The notes under the pieces: generated by a model
Seen by the model: only the letters and a program-made list of their open reading frames with translations
The model's database searches: none
Told to the model about the DNA's origin: nothing
Program-made: the position numbers and the translations under genes
Shown: one piece after another, positions 11,514 through 22,337 of the stretch
Numbering within the stretch: the first letter of the stretch is position 1
How the letters are laid out: the number at the start of each line of letters is the position of its first letter
Assembly: GCA_002104985.1 (NCBI GenBank)
Contig: MCGO01000106.1
Coordinates: 1-64,000, forward strand
Length of the DNA: 64,000 nt
Direction: 5' to 3'
Origin: Rhizoclosmatium globosum
Taxonomy: Eukaryota; Chytridiomycota; Chytridiomycetes; Chytridiales; Chytriomycetaceae

Positions 11514-12632
11514 ATGTCGTGGTTTCAACCTTCTCCTGACTTTGTTGGAGAGCCATGGAACATAGCTGTCGGAGAATGGCAGATGACAATCAGCTATGAT
11601 ATGCAAATTGGAATCGTTTCTGTCCTTGCATTGGTTGCGCTCTATCTGTTATGGCAGAACCGTGAGAACCAGATCCATGCACAGGCTGTAAGGCTAACGG
11701 AACACGATGTATAGGATACAGAGACTTCCTCGATGCGACAAACGGAGAATACGCTGAAGTTATCCTCTCGGGAAAGACACAAGTGTCACCCAATACTGCA
11801 ATGTAAGCAGCGTGCTGTCAAATGTGAAACCTTGTCGCTAAACCCAACCCACATCAAACATGCCAGTTATCGATTTACAATGCCCTACATGGATACTGCG
11901 TTAGGACTTCCAACCGGCCAGGTATGATTGAAGAAGGTAAAGTCCTTGTTTCTGACGTCTCATATTAGCACATTCAAGTCACTGCCACAATTGATGGAAA
12001 AGAAGTAACTCGCAGTTATACTCCAGTCTCTGGCAATGAAGATTTGGGCATTATCGACCTGTTGGTTAAGGTGTTTCCGACCCCAACTCTTCCTCAAAAG
12101 CAACTAACTGAACCTTTAGACTTATCCAAATGGGAAACTTTCTCGCCATATCGAAAACCTCAAAATCCGTGACACGATCAAGATTCGTGGACCAAAGGGA
12201 AACTTCAAGTATGAACCAAATATGGTGAAAACACTCGGAATGATCGCAGGCGGTACAGGAATCACTCCAATGCTGCAGATTATCAAGGCTTCAATCAAAG
12301 ATCCCAAAGACAAGACAAAGCTCAATTTGATTTTCGCAAACGTCAAGCCTGAAGACATTCTGTTGAAGAAGGAGTTGGACGCGCTTGCAGCTTCTCTTCC
12401 TCGATTCAAGGTGTACTATGTGTTGAATCAACCGGATGAAGGTTGGGAAGGCGGAGTCGGCTTCGTCACCAAGGAAATGATTGAAGAGCACGCTGCTACT
12501 CCTGGGGATTCCAAGATTCTGCTTTGTGGACCTCCTCCAATGGTTCAAGCTATGCAGAAACACTGTGAGGAGCTTGGTTTCGCGAAAGCAAACGCTGTTT
12601 CCAAAATGGAGGATGATATTTACAAGTTCTAG
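11514..12632 (+). CDS. NADH-cytochrome b5 reductase, tandem copy 3 (intact)
   Basis: The only copy that reads through cleanly. Exons 11514-11661, 11715-11802, 11867-11921, 11969-12070 and 12120-12632 splice into 906 nt, a protein of 301 residues, the usual CBR1 length. A hydrophobic anchor at about residues 32-48 is followed by the FAD-binding half ([38 protein letters not shown]) and the NADH-binding half ([36 protein letters not shown]), ending MEDDIYKF. Expected location is the ER or mitochondrial outer membrane, supplying cytochrome b5 for sterol and fatty-acid desaturation. It starts 80 bp after copy 2 ends. Confidence 0.95.
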
Positions 12633-13142
12633 TTTATTTGTTTTATTCAAACTTTGATGTTGTTAATGCGAGACAATGCCGTGCTTTCAGAATCAAGGCA
12701 CTGTTTGTGATTTTCTCTCTTTACTGTGCGATGGCCAACCGTGTGAAGGCGCGACTTTCGCGAGAGTGCATCAATTGCTGGCCATCCACTTTTTGTCGAA
12801 CTTCATGGCCTTCAGGCGTACAACAGCCGCCAAAATTCAAAAGCAACGAATAGGCCATTGAGAGTCTTGAGTAACAAGAGTTGCTCGAGTTTCAGTCTTA
12901 ATCTGAGTGCGTCACGGATTCTCATGGAAGATACTCCCAACACACGTGATTTGATTGATGGTGGCTAAAAATGTGTTATTAGTTTTGTGGCGGCTGTGAA
13001 GGCTCCTGATATCCTACCAATCTTTTTGGAAGGGGCAAAAAGGCTGAGGGCTTGTGGGCTGAGAAGGCTGATTACTATTATAAAAGGGGAGAACAAACCC
13101 AACCCAATCTTCCAAAAACAACTTCCTTCCAAAAAATTGAAC
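12633..13142 (+). other. Intergenic region without a recognised gene
   Basis: About 510 bp between the reductase array and the P2C ATPase. Short open stretches (for example 12638-12853) have no recognisable motif. The last 60 bp before the ATPase start are rich in A and C (AACCCAACCC, AAAACAACTTCC), like a fungal promoter and 5' leader. Nothing else seen. Confidence 0.5.
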
Positions 13143-16100
13143 ATGAATTTCGAAAATTCTGAGCTTATTGCGTCTGAGTCGACTGTTGGCCTCCCAATTC
13201 GTCATGTCAACACGGTTGATTCCCTTCGGAAGGCAGCGATTGGTCCCAGTATGCCAGTAAATGAGAATCCAGTGAACAAATTATTCCAGTCTTTCGCACG
13301 ATGTCGCTGGACGTCAAGGATAAGAACTCGAAGGCTGCGAGGTCGAAGACTACCCAAGACTTCAAGAATATTGACATTCATACCCTTCCCATTGACAAGG
13401 TAGTATCCCTTTCCAAAAACTTAGCATAATATTAACAACAGTTTGCCTAGGCGCTCGTCAAACTGGGTGCCATTTCTCTCACCAATGGTGGACTTTCTGA
13501 GCAAGTTGCAGGGAAGAGACTCAAGGAGAACGGTCCCAACTCCATCACTCCAGCCAAAAAAACCAAATTCTCAAAATATTGGGTTTCTTTTTTGGTGGAT
13601 TCTGTCTCCTCATGTGGTGTGCCGCCATTCTCATGTTCCTGACGTATTACCCTCTGCCCCAACTCGACAACTCAATCCCCTCTGTGTACAACCTGGCAGT
13701 TGTCATCTTGATTATTATTGTCATTTTCTTCCAAGTTGCGTTTTACGCGTGGCAGGACTGGTCTTCCTCTTCTGTGATGGGCAAGATCAACAACCTGCTG
13801 GCTAGTGAAGCGACCGTAATCCGTGGAGGAAAATCTATGACGATTCCATCTAAAAATGTCGTTGTTGGGGACATTGTAGAACTTAAACTTGGTGCCAAGA
13901 TTCCGGCCGACTGTCTTGTCTTTGAGGCTTCATCTGATCTCGCCGTTGACCGCTCTATTCTCACAGGAGAATCTATTCCTGTCGCCGGAACTACAAACAC
14001 TACAGATGCTTCTTTCTTGGAATCCAAGAATGTCGGATTTATGGGCACAATGGTTTTGAATGGTTCTGCAAAGGCAGTTGTAGTCTTTACAGGAGACAAC
14101 ACTGTTATGGGACAAATTGCAACTCTTGCCGGAACTAAAAAGCAAGAACGTACGTTGTTGCAGAAAGAAATCGACGAATTTGTCGTGTTTGTCGCTTTTA
14201 TTGCCTTTCTCGCTGCGGCTATTTGTATGCTTACCTGGAAGTTCTACTTGATGCAACAGCCAAACCCTCAGTACACTTTGATTGGAATGTTGAACAATAT
14301 TTGCGGAATTATTGTTGCGTTTGTACCAGAAGGTCTTCCAATTTGTGTCTCGGTTTGTTTAACCATCATCGCTCGTCGAATGGCTAAACAGGTTTGTGTT
14401 ATATACAATGTTGATATGTTACCCGGTTTTAACGTTGTATATTCACAGTTTGTGCTTGTCAAGAATTTGACTACCGTAGAAACTCTTGGATCAGTTTCTG
14501 TTATTTGCACCGATAAAACCGGTACCCTCACCCAAAACAAAATGACTTTGCGTGATACCAGCATTGGTGGAAGTTCAATCAAGAACGCATCAGCCAAATC
14601 CCGTTCAATTATGCACCAAATCGCTGCACAATGTTGTTCTGCGGAATTTCTCGATGACGCCTCAATTGCCATCGACGAAAGAGCTATTTCTGGAGACGCG
14701 ACGGATAAGGCCGTACTTCGATTCGCTCAAGGACTTGGATCTGTTGCAACTGTCCGCAACTCATTCACAAAGCTCTATGAAATTCCATTTAATTCTCGAA
14801 ACAAGTGGATGATGACTATTCAACGTTCCAACAACAAGAGAAATGACGTGTTCGATGGCAGTACCACTATGTTTGTGAAAGGCGCCCCTGACTTGCTATA
14901 CCCAAAGATTGCATCAATCATCAATGCCGACGGCTCCATCAGTGCCTTTGACGAGTCTGCTCGAGCACAAGTAAATGCACAACAGATTAAATGGGCAAAT
15001 GAAGGGAAACGTGTTCTTGCCTTTGTTTACAAGCCACTCAAAATTGATTTCTCCGCTTTGGATTCTGACTTAGAAAAGACTGCTATAATGCATATGGATG
15101 AACTGATTCTTGCCGGTTTGGGTGCAATCGTTGATCCACCTCGGCCAGAGACGAAAGCCACTGTTGAAAAGTGCAAATCGGCTCATATTCGGGTTGCTAT
15201 GGGTAAGTTTTAAGCGAATGCCTTTTTTGAATAAGCTTAACTCTATTTTTTATCAGTTACCGGAGATTTCGCTTTGACTGCCGTTTCAATTGCCCGCGAG
15301 GTGGCTATTGTCACAGCCGAACACGTTGATACCGTAGCCGATATGCGCGCCAGAAAGGATATTCGATCTGTTTCGTTCACTGCCAAGAACGGAAAGCGTG
15401 TTTACACTCGTACTCCAATTCAACTGATCGAGGAGGACCATCGCGCAATCGTCATTTCTGGCAACGAAATTTCGTTTTTGACCACTGAAGACTGGGATAA
15501 AATCTGTTGCTACCAAGAACTCGTGTTTGGGCGAACTTCTGCTGAACAAAAGCTCAAGATTGTTGACGAGTTTAAGCTCAGAGAAGAGATTGTCGCTGTA
15601 ACTGGTGATGGAGTAAATGACTCTCCTGCTCTTAAAGCAGCCTCTGTTGGTGTTGCAATGGGCGGAGGTTCTGAAGTTGCTATGGAATCCTCATCGATTG
15701 TTCTGATTGACAACAACTTCTCATCTCTCATTGCAGGTATTGAATCTGGTCGGCTGTGCTTTGATAATGTCAAGAAGTGCATCATGTACTTGATTCCGTC
15801 TGGTTCTTGGTCCGAGTTGTGGCCTGTCTTGTTCTCAATCTTTCTTGGGATCCCGCTTCCGCTCAACACGGCCATGTGTTTGGTTATCTGTTGTATTACT
15901 GATGTTTTTCCTTCTATTGCTCTCACGTTTGAGTCTCCCGAGTCCACATTGATGACCCGACCACCTCGCAATCCGAAAAAAGACCGCCTTGTCAATGCCC
16001 AAATGTTCTGTCATGTATACTTCTTCATTGGATTGATGCAAGTCATTTTTGCGCACGGAATGTTCTTCTTGTACTTCTACCTTGAGGCGGGGATTCCCAT

Positions 16101-16539
16101 GAATGAATTGTTGTTGCAATATGGAAACCTTGGAAGTGACCCTGTTGTATTCGCCAGCAGAAATGTCACTGCATCTGACATGACCACGTATACTAATGCG
16201 GCTGGCTCTGCCTACTTTGTGGCTTTGGTTATGTTGCAAGTCTGTGGAAATGTTTATGCGGCTCGTACACGATTCAACTCCGTTCTACAGCAAAATCCAT
16301 TCTGGGGACCGACTAGAAATCTGTACATTCCAATTGCTTCGGTAGCTTCCGTTGTTTGTGCTGTTCTGTTTGTTTATGTGCCGTTCTTGAATGGTGTGTT
16401 TAACACTGCTCCCATTCCTGCCAAGTATTTCTTCATTCCAATTCCGCTCGGATTTGCGATTCTCTGCATGGACGAGCTGAGAAAGTTGGGATTGAGAACC
16501 TTTGGCCCTGACTCGATCATTGGAAAGATTTCGTGGTAA
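13143..16539 (+). CDS. P2C-type (Na,K-ATPase-like) cation-transporting ATPase alpha subunit
   Basis: P-type pump of the animal Na,K/H,K-ATPase class, expected in the plasma membrane. Visible in order: basic N-terminus, GGLSEQVAGKRLKENGPN, membrane hairpins, LTGES, VPEGLP in TM4, DKTGTLTQNKM with the phosphorylated Asp, KGAPD, the VTGD segment, TGDGVNDSPALK and six C-terminal membrane segments. RPPRNPKKDRLVN matches the RQPRNPKTDKLVN loop of Na,K-ATPase. Introns at 13400-13450, 14392-14448 (57 nt, no stop) and about 15202-15256 restore conserved sequence. A frame shift lies at an A-run near 13565, and another near 13290 offers an alternative start at 13301. In TM5-TM6 the usual SNIPEITP and CIDLGTD are SGSWSELWP and VICCITD, so one cation-ligand Asp is replaced by Cys. 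No beta-subunit gene is nearby. ACU-type alkali-cation pumps are an alternative class. Confidence 0.92.
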
Positions 16540-16573
16540 TTATTTTTAAGTTTTTCGTTTTCTTTCTGTTTTG

Positions 16574-16579
16574 AATAAA
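16574..16579 (+). terminator. AATAAA polyadenylation hexamer of the P2C ATPase
   Basis: AATAAA 35 bp after the ATPase stop codon, in a T-rich stretch. Position and sequence fit a poly(A) signal; the cleavage site is not visible. Confidence 0.45.
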
Positions 16580-16722
16580 CATCTATTCCATTTTTCTTGA
16601 ATTTTGATCCAAATAACATGACGATCGTTATAAGAATCAATTTCCAATGACGTTGTTGTTGTTAAGGCAGATTTCAAATCTGAGGAAGGAGAAAGAAACA
16701 ACCAACCAAACACATACATCCA

Positions 16723-17633
16723 ATGGTCTTCACCGGTATCGTCGAGCATCTAGGCACCATTTCATCCATCGTTGAGACTGACAACACCTGGGGAGGAGGC
16801 AACGGTCTCTCTGTCACCATCGTCGATGCCAAACCCATTCTTGGTGATGTTCACATTGGCGACTCCATCATCTGCAGCGGTGAGTCCTGCGTTGCGATTT
16901 ATGTACAGCGTTACTTATTCAGTTGTGGTACGCAGGGATCTGTCTCACGGTTACCGAGTTTGACAAGGAGGTTGGCAGCTTCAAAGTTGGTATCGCGCCT
17001 GAGACGGTCCGACGCACCAACTTGGGCGCCTGGAAAGTCGGCGACAAAGTCAACTTGGAACGAGCGATGCTTTCTGGCGTGACCCGACTTGGCGGACACG
17101 TTGTGTGCGTTTGTTTGTTTGGTTTCTGCTCGTGGTCTCCTTCAACTAAACAACAACACTGAACCAGCCAGGGCCACGTCGACTGTCCAATCACAATCGT
17201 TTCTCGCAGACACGATCCACCAAACTCGCTTATCTTCCGCTTCCACATTGCCCCGCTCAGTGAACTTGTTGCAAAGAACATTCTCGTCGAGACTGATGCT
17301 GATCCGCTGCAGTTTGTTACCTCAAAGGGTTACGTGTGCTTGAACGGGGCTTCCTTGACTGTCATCAACGTGGACAGACCTGCACGATGCTTCGAAGTCA
17401 TGCTTATTGCTCACTCTCAAACCCACCTCAACATTCCTTTGCACAAGGATGGCGAGCAGATTAACTTGGAGGTGGATGAGCTTGCCAAGTACGTTGAAAA
17501 CGTGGTCCGTGCCTTTGTTGAGAACGGTACAACTGGTGAGAACGACTCTGCTTTGGGAAGCCTGATCAAGAACCTTGTCGATGACGCTGTAGACCGAAAG
17601 CTGAAAGATGCCGGAATCATTCCAAAGGCTTAA
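16723..17633 (+). CDS. Riboflavin synthase
   Basis: Last enzyme of vitamin B2 synthesis: it dismutates two 6,7-dimethyl-8-ribityllumazine molecules into riboflavin and a pyrimidine. Two similar lumazine-binding barrels are visible. The first begins MVFTGIVEHLGTISSI, then LTVTEFDKEVGSFKVGIAPE, TNLGAWKVGDKVNLERAM and RLGGHVV. The second begins QGHVDCPITIV, then YVCLNGASLTVINVD, FEVMLIAHSQTHLNIPL and VNLEVD-like INLEVDELAKYVENVV. The catalytic-site FTG, HVDG-type (GHVD) and NGxSLT elements are present. Two introns (about 16880-16935 and 17105-17168) interrupt barrel 1 and the junction. The start at 16723 gives the canonical MVFTGIVE, so it is secure. No indels seen. Confidence 0.96.
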
Positions 17634-17645
17634 TTTGTTGGTCTC

Positions 17646-17651
17646 AATAAA
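17646..17651 (+). terminator. AATAAA polyadenylation hexamer of the riboflavin synthase gene
   Basis: AATAAA 13 bp after the stop codon and only about 40 bp before the start of the next gene, which shows how tightly genes are packed here. Confidence 0.4.
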
Positions 17652-17688
17652 GTCATTTCGTCATTTCTTTTCATGTCTTCAAACAACG

Positions 17689-19794
17689 ATGGATATACCT
17701 CAACAATCCCTTCATCGCCTGGACAGCGGCTTCAGTACCTCTCTAGCCAGCATCAACTGCACGTGTCATAGAAATCGTAATGCTGTCCATAGGCTTCCAT
17801 CAGAACTGCTATTTCAAATTATGGTGGACCTACCTGTCAAAGCCCTTCGCCACTGGTAAATGAGAATCATCCGTCTCTTCCACAAACTCTGCCCTAATTC
17901 GCCTTGCAGCTGTTTCGTGAATCGTGCATTTTATAGAGTCGCATCATCCCTCCTCTGGCAACAACCTCAGTTTGTCACTTTACATTCCTTCGAAACCTTC
18001 GCGTCTCTATGCGGCAAACAAGCACCGGCGGCGCACGAACTTCGACGACTGATTCTTTCAACTACTTCAAGTTCGAACTGTCCCCTGCTGGGCGATTTTG
18101 TGACACCCCTTCATATTGCCCTAATTGCTGAAGCTGCACCTCGAGATCTTGTTCATATTGATTTGACTGGAGTTGAGTAATTCGAAATTTGTTCTGGATT
18201 GATTGATTCTGACATGTGCCGTTTCAGTGCCACCATGTGACAGACGCTGCATTAGCTCAATTATTAGTCGTTTCAGCTCCATCACTACAGATTTTGATTT
18301 TAACAGGATGCCGTTTGTTAACAGATGCGGGTGGAATGTTGATTGCTGGATTTTGCAGTGAATGGGAGTCCCTCAAAGTTTTGCGACTTAGAAGCTGCGG
18401 TTTAATCAGTGACGCGACGCTCATTGAGCTTGGAAAAACATGCGCATCGTTTATCGAGTGCTTGGATTTGAGTAATTGTCCAAGAATAACTGATCGTGGT
18501 ATATTCCGGTTCTTGGATAAAACCATCAAGATGAGGAGAGGCAAATATGAAGATATAATTGTCACGAAACCGTCAGATAACGACGCAATCATGGATACAG
18601 AAGATGCGGGTCTAATCATACAAGGAAAAATTGATTCTAACACTGGAACTGGCCGTTTGTCCGAGTTTCGGTTCAGTGGGAGTCAATCTACAAGTCGGAA
18701 ACTGACTTGGTTCGACTTGGAACGGATCTTGGAATGTGTAATGAAAGGGAATCGCATACAGTGTCTTGAGTTTTCTATACCCCCTCCTACAAAAGTAAGG
18801 ACAATCTTGTGTTTTAGCATCAAACGTCGTCTGACATTTCTCAGAACGCTCCCAAAAAGTTGTACAAGACTCTTCCCATACAACTCTTCACAAAGATTAC
18901 AAGTCTTCATATTCATAATGTAGAAAACATGCACAGTGAAGTTGTCGATAAAATTGCCACATCCATTGGGAATTCGCTGGAAGCTCTGACTCTGACACCA
19001 ACATTTCAACTACCCGATCAAACACTCACATTATTGCTCGCGCACCTGACCAAAGTCAAATACCTCGACTTGTCACACTCAAGAATAGACACTGCCCTGC
19101 TCCACCACCTTATTCATGGCTGCGATTGTGCACAAACCATTGAAACACTCAACGTAGGTCACACAAGAACTCTGACAGACCTGTCCCTCTTCCCTCTCTG
19201 CCTCCTTCCACCAAACCAAACTCTCCTCCCTTCAACAACAGAAATCTCCCTCCCACTGCCGAACCTCAAATCCTTATCCCTCGCACAATGTCCCAACATA
19301 ACATTTGACGGAATCTTGCCCCTCATCCAAACTTACGCAAATCCAGCCACGGGTCTTGGAAAGCTCGAGTTCCTTGATATTACGGGTACATCTATTGACA
19401 CAAAGTCGTGGCCAAAGTTCATGGACCAGTGTGAAGAGCTTGAACGCGCGTTTCTCTCGATTGAGGAGGGGCGGGTGGAGGAACGGCGGTTTGAGAGGGG
19501 TTGCCTGAGTTTGTTGGTGTTGACTCTGGGAGTAGTGAGCGAGAGTATGTGTTTAGTGGAGATGGGGGGTGGGTGATGAGGAGGGATGAGGCGGAGGAGA
19601 ACAGGGATGAGGATGTTGAGACGGATGTGGAATCTGATGAGGAGAGTTGGGAAGAAGATGGGGTGGTTAGTAAAGGGTTGAATAGTGGAAAGGTGTTTTT
19701 GTTAAAAGACGCGAGGTATGCTGAAGTGTTGAGGAGGAAGAGGTTAGTTTGTATTGCGAAGTATGGGAAGACCGTGTTGGGTGATGAACTTTAG
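17689..19794 (+). CDS. F-box / AMN1-type leucine-rich-repeat protein
   Basis: Probable substrate receptor of an SCF ubiquitin ligase. Near residue 30 an F-box reads HRLPSELLFQIMVDLPVKAL. After a short intron (from about 17857) it continues HCCFVNRAFYRVASSLLW, the classic fungal F-box end. Cysteine-containing LRRs follow: HHVTDAALAQLLVVSAPSL, LTGCRLLTDAGG, LKVLRLRSCGLISDATL, CLDLSNCPRITDRGI. Later repeats are VKYLDLSHSRIDTALL and LKSLSLAQCPNITFDGI. The C-terminus is very acidic (EENRDEDVETDVESDEESW), then a lysine-rich end at 19794. Introns near 18180-18225 and 18790-18850. A base is probably missing near 19500, where the LRR frame must switch to the acidic frame. Confidence 0.8.
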
Positions 19795-19947
19795 ACACCA
19801 TAAAAATTCATCATACTTTCACGTAGAATGATATGTTGGAGGTGTTTGATTTGTGAAGCCGGAATTTGTTCAGCGCCACTTCTTCCGCATAAAAACAAGT
19901 CCCCACGAATCTTCAATTAAACTTCCACTCAATCACATTCTCAACAA

Positions 19948-22184
19948 ATGCTCACCGACAACAGCAACCCACTCTTGGCCGACTGGTCCGCTCGACCCTT
20001 TGCCATTCCTCCATTCGAGAGCATCAAGACCGAACACTTCCAGCCAGCTATGGAGGTCACGATGAAGGATCACCTCGCGGAGGTCACGGCAATCGCAGAG
20101 AACCCAGAACCAGCAACTTTCGACAACACATTCAAGCTCTATGACCGTGCCGGTGCCCAGTTCTAGTAAGTTTTTAATAGCGAGCAATGTGAATCTGAAA
20201 CCTCGTTACAAAAGCGCTATTATTCGAGTTTTCTACAACCTCACAGGATCTGCAAACGTTCCTGAGTTGCAGAAGGTCCAGCGTGCTATGGCTGGTCCAC
20301 TCTCAGACCACTACGCTGCCGTTAGAACTACACCTGGGCTCTTTGATCGCATCCGTACAGTGTACGAGTCCCGCGAATCATTGGAGCTGGATGCTCAACA
20401 GCTTCGTTTGGTTGAGCGTGTGTACCAAGACTTTGTTCATCAGGGAGCTTTGTTCGATAAAGTATGCTTGTCTGCACCCTTAATCACTCCTTGATCACTC
20501 ATCAGATTTTCGAAAACAGGCTAAGCAGGATCAAAACAACGCCATTGTGAAGGAGTTGTCTCTTCTCTCGACTCAATTCTCTCAAAATCTGTTGGCTGAT
20601 GAAGGGGAAGTTGTTCCAGTTACTTTGGAAGAGTTGGATGGTTGCCCCGAATACCTTATTGCAAGTGCACAAAAAGCTGCTATCGATAACAAGAAAGAAG
20701 GATATGTTGTCTCCGTGAGCCGTTCCATGGTTGAGCCATTCCTCTCATCTTGCAAGAACCCAGAAGCTCGTGAACGCGTTTTCCAGGCTTTCATCTCACG
20801 TGGAGAGTTTACTGCTGAGAAGGATAACAAGGCTATCGCAGTCGAAATCTTAAAGCTCAGATCCCAACAGGCTGCTTTGCACGGATACGATTCTTACGCC
20901 GCCTACTCCACCGCTGACACCATGGCCAAGACTCCAGAAGCTGTTCTTGAGCTTTTGAACCGTGTTTGGGCTCCAGCGAAGGATGCTGCCAACAGAGAGA
21001 GAGAAATGCTTGCCGAGTATGCCAAGTCTGTTGGAGACAGCGAGGTTATTCGTCCATCTGACTGGCGTTTCTACGCTGAACATGTTCGTGAGACCAAGTA
21101 TGATTTGGACGAGTCTATTGTAAAGCCATACTTTAGTTTGGACCGCATGCTTGAGGCTCTCTTTGATGTTGCCTACAAGCTCTACGGACTCACTTTTGTT
21201 CTTCGTCCAGACATTAAGGCGTATCACGAGGACGTTCTTGTCTACGAGGTTCACGAGCAAATTGATGGCCAAGACACGATCCGCGCTATTTTCTTCCACG
21301 ACAACTTTGCCCGTCAGTACAAGCGTGGAGGTGCCTGGATGAGTGAATTCCGTTCCCAAAACCGCAACATTGACGACCTTGGAACCAACCAAATCCCAAT
21401 TGTGATTGTAAGTTAAAACAAATGCTAGTATTCTCTAAACTGACTTACATACCCTCAGAACAACAACAACTTCACAAAAGGAGCTGACGGTCAGCCAACT
21501 CTCCTCTCCTTTAACGATTGTGTGACACTCTTCCACGAATTCGGACACGGTTGCCACGGTATGCTCTCCGACTCAAAGTACCAACGTTTGGCAAGTACGA
21601 GAGTCTTGAAAGACTTTGTTGAGCTTCCATCCCAATTGATGGAGCACTGGTTCCGCCACCCAGAGGTTCTTGCCAAGTATGCGATCCACTATGAAACCAA
21701 TGAACCAATCCCAGCCGAGTTGCTGACAAAGCTGATGGCTTCCCGCAAGTTCCAGCAAGGTTTCGCAACAGTTGAGTACGCCGCCTGTGCTCTCGTGGAT
21801 CAAGCTCTTCACGCGTTGCCAGCCAAGGAGTTGGCAACTCTTGACTTGAGTGAATTTGAAAAGTCAAAGTTGGCTGAACTGGATATGCCAGCTGGAATTG
21901 TGATGCGTCACCGTATTCCACAGTTCGCTCACTTGTTCTCAGGTTCGGGATACGCCGCTGGTTATTACGTGTATTTGTGGGCTGAAGTGTTGGATGCTGA
22001 TGCTTTTGATGCTTTCTTGGAGACCGGTGATATTTTCGACAAGGCTACTGCTGCTCGAGCAAGAAAGTACATTTACTCGTCTGGAAGCACTATTGATCAT
22101 ATGGAGGGATACCGCGCTTTCCGTGGAAAGGATGCTTCTATCGAACCAATGTTGAAGAAGAAGGGATTGTTGGTTGAAGCCTGA
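19948..22184 (+). CDS. M3-family zinc oligopeptidase (Dcp / oligopeptidase A type)
   Basis: Thimet-like metallopeptidase that trims short peptides. The N-terminus NPLLADWSARPFAIPPFESI matches bacterial Dcp and oligopeptidase A rather than mitochondrial intermediate peptidase. The zinc site LFHEFGHGCHGMLS lies about 21530-21570, with the third ligand Glu expected in the downstream ELPSQLMEHWF stretch. ALVDQALHAL and FAHLFSGSGYAAGYYVYLWA match the substrate-binding tail. No signal or transit peptide is obvious, which suggests a cytosolic enzyme. Introns lie near 20166-20240, 20460-20520 and 21408-21460. The total of about 680 residues is normal. The frame is clean. Confidence 0.93.
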
Positions 22185-22337
22185 TTCTAATGATTGTGTT
22201 TCATTCTGTGTTTAGTATCACCATCATCAAGTTATGAAATAAACAAAGTGCATTCAGCAACAAGCAATAAACAAAACAGGATCGTTTTTCTCAAGGATCC
22301 TAAGTTCTTGTATTCTGTCCGAAAGTTTGCTGTAAAC

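Noticed and set aside
20850..21392. 180-codon minus-strand open frame
   Set aside because: Antisense shadow of the M3 peptidase, which has clear catalytic motifs on the plus strand.
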